NCBI GenBank assembly: GCA_001464385.1
Contig: LNFB01000316.1
Span: 1 to 64,000, forward strand
Length of the DNA: 64,000 nt
Direction of reading: 5' to 3'
Source: Deltaproteobacteria bacterium Ga0077550
GTDB lineage: Bacteria > Myxococcota_A > Polyangia > Nannocystales > Nannocystaceae
A model generated the notes under the pieces. It was not told where the DNA came from, searched no databases, and saw nothing but the letters and a program-made list of their open reading frames with translations. A program made the translations under genes and the position numbers. This document shows positions 35,434 through 44,634 of this stretch, piece after piece (position 1 is the first letter of the stretch; each line of letters opens with the position of its first letter).

Positions 35434-37122
35434 ATGCGACGGATTCTTCGGGCGGCGAGCGTGGGGACGACCGCGGTGGTGCTCGCGGGCTGCTACCGCG
35501 GGGGCGCGGGCGACGGGGCGGGTGGCGGCGAGAGCGGTGGCTCGGACGGCGGCGACGCGTCGGGCGACACCACCGACGGCGACGCGCCCGCGGCGTGCGC
35601 GGCCGCGGACGCCCTCGATCCGGGGCCGGTCGATCTGCGGCGACTCACCCACCGCGAGTACGCGGCGTCGGTCACCGATCTGCTGGGCATCGACGCCACC
35701 GCGAGCGTCGCGACGTTCCCGGACGACGTCATCACCGGGAGCTTCGACAACGACGCGGCCAACCAGACGATCTCGCTGCTCCTGGGCGAGCGATACCTCG
35801 GGGCCGCCCAAGATCTTGCGGCGACCGTGGTCGCCGACGCGGCGCTCGCCGATGCGCTGGTCGGGTGCGATCCGGCGGCGTCGGGGTGCATCGCCGAGTT
35901 CGTGGCGCGGTTCGGCCGTCGCGCGTGGCGTCGGCCGCTCGAGCCCGCGCTCGTCGACGCCCTCGTCGAGCTCGCCGCGACGCAGCCCGACCCGTGGCAG
36001 GGCATCGCGCTCGTCGTCGAGACCGTGTTGATGTCGCCGCGGTTCCTGTTCCGCGTCGAGCTCGGCGCCGTCGATCCCGAGCATCCCGAGCGGGCCAAGC
36101 TCGACGGGTACGAGGTCGCGACACGACTGTCCTACTTCGTGTGGGGGACGACGCCCGACGATGCGCTGCTCGACGCCGCGGCCGCGGGTGCCCTCGACGA
36201 CGCCGAGGGGGTCGCGGCGCGGGCGAATGCGATGCTCGCCGATCCGCGGGGCCGCGCCACCTTCGAGGAGTTCGGCCGGCAGTGGTTCCGCGCGGACACC
36301 ATCGCCGGTCAGCTCCGCGATGCGGCGAGCTTCCCCGAGTTCGACGCCACGGCCGTCGCGGCGATGGAGGAGGAGCTCCGGCTGCGCCTCGAGGACGCGA
36401 TGTTCGGCGACGACGCGGATCTGCTCGCGCTGTACGACACGCGCCACGGCTACGTGAACGACGCGCTCGCGGCGATCTACGGCGTCGACGCGCCGGGCTC
36501 GGCGAGCCTCACCCCGTTCGAGTTCGCCGAGGGCACGGATCGCGGGGGCCTGTTCACCACCGCCGCGTTCGCGACCGCGTCGAGCCGCGCGGCCGAGACC
36601 TCGCCGGTGCAGCGGGCGGTCTACGTGCGCGAGGTGGCGCTGTGCGATCCGCCGCCGCCGCCGCCCCCGAACATCCCGTCGATCGAGCCCGGCGAGGGCG
36701 AGTCGGTGCAGGACGCGTTCCAGCGCCACATCGACCAGGGGGGCTCGTGCGCGGCGTGTCACCTCGCGCTCGACCCGATCGGCTTCGGGCTCGAGCGCTA
36801 CGACTCGATCGGTCGGCTGCGCACGAGCTACGACGATGGCTCGCCGGTGCGCACCGAGGGCACGATCCACGTCGACGACGAGGAGCACGCGTTCGGCGGT
36901 GGGGTCGAGCTCGGCTCGCTGGTGGCCGGCAGCGCGCAGGCCGAGTCGTGCGCGGTGACCCACGCTTGGCGTTGGGCGATGGGCCGCGACGAGGACGACG
37001 CCGACGCCTGCGGGCGCGCGGTGGCCCGCGATCGGTTCGCCGCGTCGGGCCACGACTTCGCGGAGCTCGTGCTCGGCGTCGTCGCGAGCGACACGTTCCG
37101 CTACCGCCGCATCGATCCGTGA
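35434..37122 (+). CDS. DUF1592-type (DUF1587/1595/1592/1588/1585) lipoprotein, copy 1
   Basis: A 562-residue protein. GGAGG lies 5 nt before the ATG. MRRILRAASVGTTAVVLAGC is a lipoprotein signal, followed by a Gly/Asp linker. The domain string typical of these proteins is visible: RLTHREYAASVTDLLG (DUF1587), FVARFGRRAWRRPLEPALVD (DUF1595), LDGYEVATRLSYFVWGTTPD (DUF1592), GLFTTAAFAT...CAACHLALDPIGFGLERYD with a CAACH haem motif (DUF1588), and a DUF1585-like end. The family is abundant in Planctomycetes and Myxococcota, and its reaction is unknown. It is paired with the DUF1552 gene that follows 31 nt later. Confidence 0.9.
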   Translation: MRRILRAASVGTTAVVLAGCYRGGAGDGAGGGESGGSDGGDASGDTTDGDAPAACAAADALDPGPVDLRRLTHREYAASVTDLLGIDATASVATFPDDVITGSFDNDAANQTISLLLGERYLGAAQDLAATVVADAALADALVGCDPAASGCIAEFVARFGRRAWRRPLEPALVDALVELAATQPDPWQGIALVVETVLMSPRFLFRVELGAVDPEHPERAKLDGYEVATRLSYFVWGTTPDDALLDAAAAGALDDAEGVAARANAMLADPRGRATFEEFGRQWFRADTIAGQLRDAASFPEFDATAVAAMEEELRLRLEDAMFGDDADLLALYDTRHGYVNDALAAIYGVDAPGSASLTPFEFAEGTDRGGLFTTAAFATASSRAAETSPVQRAVYVREVALCDPPPPPPPNIPSIEPGEGESVQDAFQRHIDQGGSCAACHLALDPIGFGLERYDSIGRLRTSYDDGSPVRTEGTIHVDDEEHAFGGGVELGSLVAGSAQAESCAVTHAWRWAMGRDEDDADACGRAVARDRFAASGHDFAELVLGVVASDTFRYRRIDP

Positions 37123-37153
37123 ACCGCGATCACCGAACCGAGGGGAGCTCAGC

Positions 37154-38587
37154 ATGACGATCAAGGCACTCAGTCGACGGACGTTGTTGCGCGGCGCGGG
37201 GATCGGCATCGCACTGCCGGTGCTCGAGGCGATGTTCGATCGCCGTGGTGGGCTCATCGGCCCGGCGAACGCGGGCGTCGGCGATCCGTCGCGCCTGGTG
37301 CTGTTCCACTGGCCGCAGGGCCTGCCGGTGGGCTGGGGCGCGGCCGACGGCGGGTTCTGGTACCCGCAGACCTACGGCGCGAACTGGACGGTGACGCCCG
37401 GGCTGCAGCCGCTGGCCGATCGCGGGCTCATCCCCGACGTCAACGTGATCAACGGCCTGACGTACCGCCAGATCTCGGAGCACGTCGGCTCGCACGGGCA
37501 CTCGGTCGCGTACATGACGGGGCACCGCGCGCTCCCGGAGGCGCCCGGATCCTCCGAGCCCACGAGCCAGGGCCCCTCGGTCGAACAGTTCGCGGGCGCA
37601 CGGATCGGCGGCGCGACCAAGTTCGCGAGCATCTCGACCGGCCTGTACGAGCAGGGCGAGGGCTGGTGGTCGTGGTCGTCACCCGGCGTGCGCTCGCCCC
37701 TCGAGGTCGATCCGAAGCTGTTGTGGGCCCGGCTGTTCGCCGATCTCGACCTCGATCCGGAGGCGGCCCTCGCCGCTGCCGCGCGGACCAAGAGCGTGCT
37801 CGACTTCGTGGCGGACGACATCGGCCGGCTGCAGGGCCAGCTCGGCGCGGCCGATCGCATGCGCCTCGAGGAGCACCTCACCACGATCCGCGCCCTCGAG
37901 CAGCAGGTCGACTTCGTGCCGTCGGCCGACTGCGCGCTGCCGCCCGAGCCCGGCGCCGTCGCGTACACCGACGCCGACTGCGACGCCTACGCCAAGCTCA
38001 TGATCGATCTCGTGGTGATGGCGCTGCGCTGCGATCTCACCCGGGTCGCGCTCGTGTCGCTGGGGCCGTCGCAGAACTACCGCACGTTCCCGCACCTCGA
38101 CATCCCGTACACGTATCACAACGTCTGCCACTCGGGCGGCGGCGGCGGTGGCCCCGACATCGACGAGACGGGCGAGGACCGCGACACCATCTATCGCAAG
38201 ATCGCCACCTGGCACATGGAGATCATGGCGTACTTCCTCGACGCGCTGCGGGGCAACGACGAGATCGGCAACCTGCTCGCGAGCTCGGCGTTCATCGGTT
38301 CGAGCGAGTTCTCGAGCGGCAACGGGCACCTCGAGGAGTTCGTGCCGGTGGTCGTCGCCGGCCAGGTCGGTGGCATGGAGACCGGCCGCGTGCTCGCGTT
38401 CCCGTGCACGTTCGACGAGGACTGGCAGACGCCGCCCTGGTGCGCCCAGCCCGGGGCCAAGAGCGACGTGTGCATCAACGATCTGTGGACCACCGCGCTG
38501 CGGGCCGTCGGCGGCCTCGCCGACGACGAGGTCTTCGGCGATCCGACGCTCGACACCTCGAGCATCGATGGGTTGTGGGGGACGTGA
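37154..38587 (+). CDS. DUF1552 protein with Tat signal, copy 1
   Basis: A 477-residue protein. The N-terminus ALSRRTLLRGAGIGIALPVL is a twin-arginine signal. VLFHWPQGLPVGWGAADGGF begins the domain, DRMRLEEHLTTIRALEQQVD is the conserved helical stretch near 235, and IGSSEFSSGNGHLEEFVPVV lies near the end. A metal-site-like CHSGGGGGGPD occurs at about 320. GAGGGGAG precedes the start. The stop overlaps the next gene (TGATG). Paired export of a DUF1592-type lipoprotein and a Tat-exported DUF1552 protein suggests an extracytoplasmic two-component complex; the substrate is unknown. Confidence 0.88.
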   Translation: MTIKALSRRTLLRGAGIGIALPVLEAMFDRRGGLIGPANAGVGDPSRLVLFHWPQGLPVGWGAADGGFWYPQTYGANWTVTPGLQPLADRGLIPDVNVINGLTYRQISEHVGSHGHSVAYMTGHRALPEAPGSSEPTSQGPSVEQFAGARIGGATKFASISTGLYEQGEGWWSWSSPGVRSPLEVDPKLLWARLFADLDLDPEAALAAAARTKSVLDFVADDIGRLQGQLGAADRMRLEEHLTTIRALEQQVDFVPSADCALPPEPGAVAYTDADCDAYAKLMIDLVVMALRCDLTRVALVSLGPSQNYRTFPHLDIPYTYHNVCHSGGGGGGPDIDETGEDRDTIYRKIATWHMEIMAYFLDALRGNDEIGNLLASSAFIGSSEFSSGNGHLEEFVPVVVAGQVGGMETGRVLAFPCTFDEDWQTPPWCAQPGAKSDVCINDLWTTALRAVGGLADDEVFGDPTLDTSSIDGLWGT

Positions 38588-40275
38588 TGCGACGCTGGGC
38601 ACTCACCGCGGTCGCGATGGCGGCGTGCTACCGCGGCGGATCGTCCGACGAGTCCGCCGCGGCGCACGACGACACCGGCGGCAGCGCGGGCACGGGCGCG
38701 GACACCGGCGAGGCCCAGGGCGACGGCGCCGAGGCGTGCACGGCCGATCAGCTCGGCCCGGCGTACCTGCGTCGGCTGACGGCGCACGAGTACCGCGGCA
38801 GCGTCGAGACCCTGCTCGGCCCGGGCCTGCCCGACGTCGTCGGGGCGTTCCCCGACGATCCCGTCGTGGGTGGCTTCGACAACAACGCCGAGGCCCTGGT
38901 GATCGACGACCGGCTGGTCGAGCGGTGGCGCGACGCCGCCGAGACGCTCGGCGCGGCGACGATCGGAGATCCCGATCGACGCGCGCTCGTGGTCGGCTGC
39001 GAGCCGATCGGGGACGACCGCGCGGCGTGCCTCGAGGACTTCGCGCGGCGCTTCGGTCGGCTGGCGTGGCGGCACACGCTCGACGACGACGAGCTCGCCG
39101 GTCTGCTCGCGGTGGCCGACGCCGCCGCGGACGACGACGATCCGTGGCAGGCGATCGCGCTGGTGATCGAGGCCGCGTTGCAGTCGCCGAGCTTCGTGTT
39201 CCGCGTCGAGCGCGGCGACGTCGATCCCGACGATCCGACGCGCGTGCGTCTGCGCGGCACCGAGGTCGCGACGCGGCTCTCGATGCTGCTGCTCGGCTCG
39301 ACGCCGAGCGCAGCGCTGCTCGATCGCGCCGAGGTGGGTGAGCTCGACGACGCCGACGGGGTCGAGGCGGCGGCGCGCGAGCTGCTCGCCGATCCCCGCG
39401 CCCGTGCGGCGATGCGCGAGTTCTACGCCCAGTGGCTGCAGCTGCCCGTGCTCGAGCACGTGGTGCGCGACGCCGCCGAGCACCCGCAGTGGTCCGAGAC
39501 GCTGCCGGCGACGATGACCGAGGCGACGCTGGCGTTGATCGACGCGTTCGCGTGGGACGAGGCGGCCGATGTCCGCGACGTGCTCACGGCGCCCTTCGGT
39601 TTCGCCGACGCGGAGCTCGCGGGGCTGTACGGCGTCGCCGCGCCGGCCGACGGGCTCGCGCAGATCGACTACGGCCCGGACGATCGGCGCGGCGGTCTGC
39701 TCACGGAGGCCAGCATCCTCACGCTGACCGGCAAGAGCGCCTCGGGTCTGCCGATCTTCCGCGGCAAGTTCCTGCGCGAGGCGCTGCTGTGCGAGAGCTT
39801 GCCGCCGCCGCCGGCGACGGTGCCGGCGATCCCGCCCGCGGTCGAGGGCGAGTCCGATCGCGAGCGGCTCGAGCGGCACCGCACCGACCCGGCGTGCAGC
39901 GGATGCCACGCGCTGCTCGATCCGGCCGGCTTCGGCCTCGCCGAGTACGACGCGATCGGGGCCCATCGCACGGTGGATTCCACCGGCGCGCCGATCGACG
40001 CGCGCGGATCCCTGAGCGGGTTCGACGGCTTCGAGTTCGACGGGCCCTTCGAGCTCGCCGCGCTGCTGCACGACGATCCCGCGGTCAGCCAGTGCCTGGT
40101 GCGACAGCTGTTCCGCTATGGCGCGGGCCGCCGCGACACCGAGGCGGACGCGTGCACGCTCGACGGTCTCCACCAGGCGTTCGACGACGGCGGCTTCTCC
40201 ATGCCCGCGCTGATCGTCGCGTTCGTGCGCAGCGACGCCTTCCGCGAGCGACCCCGAACCGAGGACGGACCATGA
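38587..40275 (+). CDS. DUF1592-type lipoprotein, copy 2
   Basis: A 562-residue protein, the same length as copy 1. MRRWALTAVAMAAC is a short lipoprotein signal, and the linker begins YRGGSSDES as in copy 1 (YRGGAGDG). RLTAHEYRGSVETLLG, FARRFGRLAWRHTLDDDELA, LRGTEVATRLSMLLLGSTPS and CSGCHALLDPAGFGLAEYDA reproduce the family order with a CSGCH haem motif. LTGKSASGLPIFRGKFLREA is the conserved DUF1588 element, less obvious in copy 1. Start and stop overlap the DUF1552 genes on either side, so all four genes from 35434 form one operon. Confidence 0.9.
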   Translation: MRRWALTAVAMAACYRGGSSDESAAAHDDTGGSAGTGADTGEAQGDGAEACTADQLGPAYLRRLTAHEYRGSVETLLGPGLPDVVGAFPDDPVVGGFDNNAEALVIDDRLVERWRDAAETLGAATIGDPDRRALVVGCEPIGDDRAACLEDFARRFGRLAWRHTLDDDELAGLLAVADAAADDDDPWQAIALVIEAALQSPSFVFRVERGDVDPDDPTRVRLRGTEVATRLSMLLLGSTPSAALLDRAEVGELDDADGVEAAARELLADPRARAAMREFYAQWLQLPVLEHVVRDAAEHPQWSETLPATMTEATLALIDAFAWDEAADVRDVLTAPFGFADAELAGLYGVAAPADGLAQIDYGPDDRRGGLLTEASILTLTGKSASGLPIFRGKFLREALLCESLPPPPATVPAIPPAVEGESDRERLERHRTDPACSGCHALLDPAGFGLAEYDAIGAHRTVDSTGAPIDARGSLSGFDGFEFDGPFELAALLHDDPAVSQCLVRQLFRYGAGRRDTEADACTLDGLHQAFDDGGFSMPALIVAFVRSDAFRERPRTEDGP

Positions 40276-41552
40276 GCACCACCGTGTCACGTCGTTCCCT
40301 CCTGCGCGGTGCCGGGGTCGCGCTGGCGCTGCCGTGGCTCGAGGCGATGCTGCGCCCGCGCGCGGCGTCGGCCGGCGGCACCGCGCTGCCGCGCCTGGTC
40401 ACGTTCTTCGTACCCAACGGGCTGCCGCTCGAGTTCTTCACGCCGAGCGAAGCGGGCCCGGACTACGCGACCACGCCGCTGCTCGATCCCCTCGCCGCGC
40501 ACCGATCGAAGCTCGTCGTGGTCAGCGGGATCCAGGGCGTCGGTGGCCCGGATTCCCACGCCGCGGGCACCAGCGCCTTCTCGACCGGGCAGCTGTGCTC
40601 GACGCTCGGCGCCTCGGGTCCGTCGATCGAGCAGGTCGCCGCGGCGCAGGCCGGCAGCGACACGCCGTTCCGCTCGCTCGCCGTCGCGGTGCAGGACTCG
40701 GGGCAGTGGTCGTCGAACGGCTACTCCTCGGCGTGCTTCACCAACACGGCGTGGTCGGCCGCCGAGACGCCGATCCCGCCCGAGCGTGATCCTGCGGCGA
40801 TGTTCCTGCGCCTGTTCGGCGACGGCACGCCCGAGGCGTCGCTCGAGGCCGAGCGGCGGGCGGCGTACCGCCACAGCGTGATCGACCACGTGAAGGTGGA
40901 TCTGGCGCGGCTGCGTGGGCAGCTCGGCGCGGACGATCGCGCGCGGCTCGACGCGCACCTCGACGCGGTGCGCCAGGTCGAGCTGCGGATCGACGCGGTG
41001 GTGAGCTGCGAGGTGCCGAGCCTGCCGGGCGATCTCCCCGCCGAGATCTGGCAGGCGGGCTACTACCGCCGCGCGCAGGCGCTGCTCGACCTGCTGGCGA
41101 TGGCGCTGACCTGCGGCTCGACGCGCTACGCCAGCTTCATGCTCTGCGACGGCGCGAGCAACGGCGGGCCCGATGCCGACCTCGCGCTCGCCGGCCAGCA
41201 CCACGAGATCGCGCACGCGGGCGATCGCGAGGCGATGCGGCAGTTCTCGGCGGTGCACGTGGCCCAGTTCGCGTACCTGCTCGATCGCCTGGCCGAGGCC
41301 AGCGAGGGCGACGGGAGCGTGCTCGACCACGCGCTGGTGATGATGGGCACGGAGCTGGGCGATGGCACCGGTCACACCGCGAACGACCTGCCGTTCGTGC
41401 TCGCCGGTGGGGCGAGCGGCGCGATCGAGACCGGTCGCCACGTCGCGCTGTCCGGCGCACCCCTGGCGGCGCTGCACCTCACGTGTCTGCAGCGCTGCGG
41501 CATCGAGGTCGACAGCTTCGCTGGCACGGGCGAGACCCTCGATGCCCTGTGA
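40272..41552 (+). CDS. DUF1552 protein with Tat signal, copy 2
   Basis: A 426-residue protein. TVSRRSLLRGAGVALALPWL is a twin-arginine signal with cleavage likely after RAASA. VTFFVPNGLPLEFFTPSEAG, DRARLDAHLDAVRQVELRID and LDHALVMMGTELGDGTGHTA are DUF1552 landmarks. The ATG overlaps the previous stop. It is about 50 residues shorter than copy 1 and diverged from it, so the two pairs are old duplicates or independently acquired modules. It ends the four-gene operon. Confidence 0.88.
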   Translation: MSTTVSRRSLLRGAGVALALPWLEAMLRPRAASAGGTALPRLVTFFVPNGLPLEFFTPSEAGPDYATTPLLDPLAAHRSKLVVVSGIQGVGGPDSHAAGTSAFSTGQLCSTLGASGPSIEQVAAAQAGSDTPFRSLAVAVQDSGQWSSNGYSSACFTNTAWSAAETPIPPERDPAAMFLRLFGDGTPEASLEAERRAAYRHSVIDHVKVDLARLRGQLGADDRARLDAHLDAVRQVELRIDAVVSCEVPSLPGDLPAEIWQAGYYRRAQALLDLLAMALTCGSTRYASFMLCDGASNGGPDADLALAGQHHEIAHAGDREAMRQFSAVHVAQFAYLLDRLAEASEGDGSVLDHALVMMGTELGDGTGHTANDLPFVLAGGASGAIETGRHVALSGAPLAALHLTCLQRCGIEVDSFAGTGETLDAL

Positions 41553-41587
41553 AGGCGATGCGCCGCGGTGCCGATGGCAACCGTGGC

Positions 41588-43633
41588 ATGATGGTGACGT
41601 GGGGGAACGTGGCCGGCGGTGACCCGACGAAGCGGCGACTCGCGGTCGCCGACGACGCGACCGTCGAGCGTGGCGTACCGCCGCGCGAGGCCGCAGCGAT
41701 CGGCCGCGCGCGACTCGAGCGCGGCACCAGCATCGGCCGCTATATCGTGCTCGAGACGATCGGCGAGGGCGGCATGGGCACGGTCGCGGCCGCCTACGAC
41801 CCCGAGCTCGATCGCAAGGTCGCCCTCAAGCTCGTGCACGCCGAGGGAGATGCCGACGGCGGCGCGCGACTGCTCCGCGAGGCGCGGGCGCTGGCAAAGC
41901 TGCGCCACCCCAACGTCGTCGCGGTGCACGACGTGGGCGAGTCCGACGACGGGGTCTACCTCGCGATGGAGCTGGTCGAGGGCACGGTGCTCGCGGCGTG
42001 GATGCGCACGCGGCCGCGCTGGCGCGAGGTGCTGCGGGTGTTCGTCGAGGCGGGCCGTGGCCTCGCGGCCGCCCACGCCGCCGGCCTGGTGCACCGCGAC
42101 TTCAAGCCGGCCAACGTGGTGATCGGAGTCGACGGCCGGGTGCGCGTGCTCGACTTCGGATTGGCCCGCAGCGCCCGCTCGTTCGACGCCGCGGCGCGGC
42201 CGGGCGCGGGCGTCGATGTCGTCGTCACCGACGGTGAGCTCGTCGGCACGCCCGCGTACATGGCCCCCGAGCAACACGACGGCGGCGCGATCGATGCGCG
42301 CGCCGACGAGTGGGCGTTCTGCGTCGCGCTGCACGAGGCGCTGTGGGGAGTGCGTCCGTTCCTCGGCAACGACGCCGAGCAGATCCACCGCGCGGCGTCG
42401 CGGGGGCAGATCGTCGCGACCGCCAGCGGCGATGTGCCGCCGACGCTGCGCCGCGCGATCGTCCGCGGGCTGTCGGCCGCGCCGACGGATCGCTTCGCGA
42501 GCATGGACGAGCTGCTGGCAATCCTGCAGCGCTTGCATCGGCGACGCCCGCGACGCCTCGCCGCGCTCGCGGCCGCGGTGATCCTCGGCGCCGGCGCGGC
42601 CTCGATCGCCTTCGCGTTCCGCGACCACCGGCACAGCGCCGAGGCGTGGTTGGACGAGGCCGGTGACGCGGCGCGGGCCGCCGCCGCCCAGGCGTACTTC
42701 GTGTACCCGCCCGCGGACGATCCCAGTCGCGACACCGCGCTGGGCCACGTGCTCGTGCTCGAGCGCCGCGACGACGCGCGCGCCGGCGCGCTGGCCACGG
42801 CGCTGCGCGAGGAATTCGCGGCCACGCTGGTGCGGCTGGGCGATCGCTACTGGGACGCCGACGGCGGGCGGCCGTTCGCGATCGACTACTACGTGCAGGC
42901 GCTGGTGTTCCGGCCCGATCCGCACGCGCGCGAGCGGGCGCGCGTGACCCCGGGCGAGCTCGTCGCCGTGCGTCAGCAGGCCGAGGACCGCGACTTCTCG
43001 GCGGCGCAGCTCGAGGCGGCCGAAGTGCTGGTGGTCCTCGCCGAGCCCGATCCGTCGGTGCGCGACGAGGCGATGCGGCGTCATCGTGCGCGCGGTCGCA
43101 CGCACGGCGCGACGACCGAGGCGGCCCTCGACGCGTTGGTGCCCGCCTCGACGCCGCGGGCTGCCGCGCCGAAGCGCCCCGCGCCGCCGATTGCCGCGCC
43201 GATCGTGCCGCCGCCACCGGTCGCCGCCGCGCCGATCGTGCCGACCGCGGCGCCGGTGCGTCCGACCCCGCCGCGCGGGGCCGCCGACGCGCTGGTGCAG
43301 GAGGCCCGCGTGCTGGCGAAGGCGGGCAAGGCGGCCGAGGCCGAGCGCGCCTTCCATCGCGCGCTCGCGAGCGATCCCGATCACGTGGGGGCGCTCGCGG
43401 GGCTCGCCGATCTGCACTTCGATCGCGGCGCGTATCCCAAGGCGGTCGACTTCGGTCGCCGCGCGGTGACACTCGCGCCCAAGCGCGCGGCGCTGCGCAT
43501 CGCGCTGGGCGACGCGCTGTTCAAGGTGTCGCGCTTCACCGAGGCGCGCGCGCAGTACCAGCAGGCCGATGCGCTCGGCGCCGCGGCGGCCAAGGCCCGC
43601 ATCGCGCAGGTCGACGCGAAGCTGGCGAAGTGA
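41588..43633 (+). CDS. Hanks-type Ser/Thr protein kinase, YPP/YW-module type
   Basis: About 681 residues. The kinase domain runs over about 45-310: GEGGMGTVAAAYDPELDRKV, catalytic loop HRDFKPAN, DFGLAR, GTPAYMAPEQ. One transmembrane helix lies at about 320-341 (LAALAAAVILGAGAASIAFA). The outer part holds an AQAYFVYPPADDPSRD...GDRYWDADGGRPFAIDYYVQ module, closely matched in the kinase at 57681, then an Ala/Pro linker and a C-terminal TPR block. Several starts are possible (41558, 41588, 41591, 41609), and no ribosome-binding site decides between them. The substrate is unknown. Confidence 0.88.
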   Translation: MMVTWGNVAGGDPTKRRLAVADDATVERGVPPREAAAIGRARLERGTSIGRYIVLETIGEGGMGTVAAAYDPELDRKVALKLVHAEGDADGGARLLREARALAKLRHPNVVAVHDVGESDDGVYLAMELVEGTVLAAWMRTRPRWREVLRVFVEAGRGLAAAHAAGLVHRDFKPANVVIGVDGRVRVLDFGLARSARSFDAAARPGAGVDVVVTDGELVGTPAYMAPEQHDGGAIDARADEWAFCVALHEALWGVRPFLGNDAEQIHRAASRGQIVATASGDVPPTLRRAIVRGLSAAPTDRFASMDELLAILQRLHRRRPRRLAALAAAVILGAGAASIAFAFRDHRHSAEAWLDEAGDAARAAAAQAYFVYPPADDPSRDTALGHVLVLERRDDARAGALATALREEFAATLVRLGDRYWDADGGRPFAIDYYVQALVFRPDPHARERARVTPGELVAVRQQAEDRDFSAAQLEAAEVLVVLAEPDPSVRDEAMRRHRARGRTHGATTEAALDALVPASTPRAAAPKRPAPPIAAPIVPPPPVAAAPIVPTAAPVRPTPPRGAADALVQEARVLAKAGKAAEAERAFHRALASDPDHVGALAGLADLHFDRGAYPKAVDFGRRAVTLAPKRAALRIALGDALFKVSRFTEARAQYQQADALGAAAAKARIAQVDAKLAK

Positions 43634-43644
43634 TGCGCGGTGGA

Positions 43645-44583
43645 TCAGCGCGGGCGTCGAGCGCGGCGCGCGAGCAGGACGATGCCGGTGACGACGAGGC
43701 CGACGCCGAGGGAGGTCACGACGATCCCCGGCACGGCGGTGTCGTAGCGGAAGCGGCAGCGGCCGGCGAAGTCGACGTCGTCGCCGCTGCATCGCCGACG
43801 GTAGGGATCGCCGTCGATCGCGAGCAGGCCCGCGCCGGTGCCGGTGAGGCCGAGGCCCAGCGCGAGGGCGACGACGCCGACGATCGGTGCGGCCCGCCGC
43901 TGCCGCGTCAGCGCGACCGCGAGGGGCTCGTCGACGCCGGCGACCAGATCGATGTCGCGGGCCACCGTCGCCCAGCCGCGCTTGTCCAGCTGCACGCGGT
44001 GCCGGCCGGGCGTCAGCACGACCGTCGCGGGCGTCGTGCCGCGGGCCTCGCCGTCGATCGCGATCGCGGCGCCCGGGGGATCGGAGCTCACGCGCACGCG
44101 CGGAGGCGGCAGCGTGGATGGGCCGAGCTTGGCCGCGAGCGCGCCGAGCTGATCCTCGAGCAGCGTCGCCACCTCGGCCGTGCCGCACAGCTCGCACGTC
44201 GCGGTGCTCTCGGCCCGCAGCGCTCCAGTGCGCCCGTCGTAGACGCGGATCGCCAGGGTGTAGTTGCGATCGGCGACCGCGACGGTGGTCTCGACCATGG
44301 TGTGGGCGCCGGCCCGCTCGGCGACGTCGACGCGGCACGGTGTGTCGCAGTCGCGCGGGACGTCGACGGCGGCGACGAGCTCGGCCTTCGCACGCGACAG
44401 GCCACGCAACATCGCGGCGCCGAGCTCGGCGCGCGGCGCCGCGTCGAGGGTGCCGTCCACGTGCAGCGGCAGGGGCAGCACGCCCGGGGGCTCGCGCGCG
44501 GCCGCGACGTTGGGGATCGCCAGCGCGAGCGCGACGATGCCCGCGATCGAACGGCGCTCCGACGACTCGTTCCGCGGGCCCAC
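43645..44583 (-). CDS. PEGA-domain envelope protein
   Basis: A 312-residue protein. The signal-like N-terminus ends near NVAAA. The first domain (about 40-160) has LPLPLHVDGTLDAAPRAELG and two Cys pairs (CDTPC, CELC). A PEGA domain follows at about 165-220: VRVSSDPPGAAIAIDGEARG then TTPATVVLTPGRHRVQLDKR. Two C-terminal hydrophobic segments (about 232-255 and 282-303) end in a basic tail. The layout is common in Myxococcota beside Ser/Thr kinases, and it converges on the kinase gene with an 11-nt gap. It is probably an inner-membrane protein with a periplasmic domain. Confidence 0.8.
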   Translation of the reverse strand: MGPRNESSERRSIAGIVALALAIPNVAAAREPPGVLPLPLHVDGTLDAAPRAELGAAMLRGLSRAKAELVAAVDVPRDCDTPCRVDVAERAGAHTMVETTVAVADRNYTLAIRVYDGRTGALRAESTATCELCGTAEVATLLEDQLGALAAKLGPSTLPPPRVRVSSDPPGAAIAIDGEARGTTPATVVLTPGRHRVQLDKRGWATVARDIDLVAGVDEPLAVALTRQRRAAPIVGVVALALGLGLTGTGAGLLAIDGDPYRRRCSGDDVDFAGRCRFRYDTAVPGIVVTSLGVGLVVTGIVLLARRARRPR

Positions 44584-44634
44584 GCGCCCCGTAGTGTCGA
44601 CGCCCGCCGCCGCGATTGCCAGTACGATCGGGCG

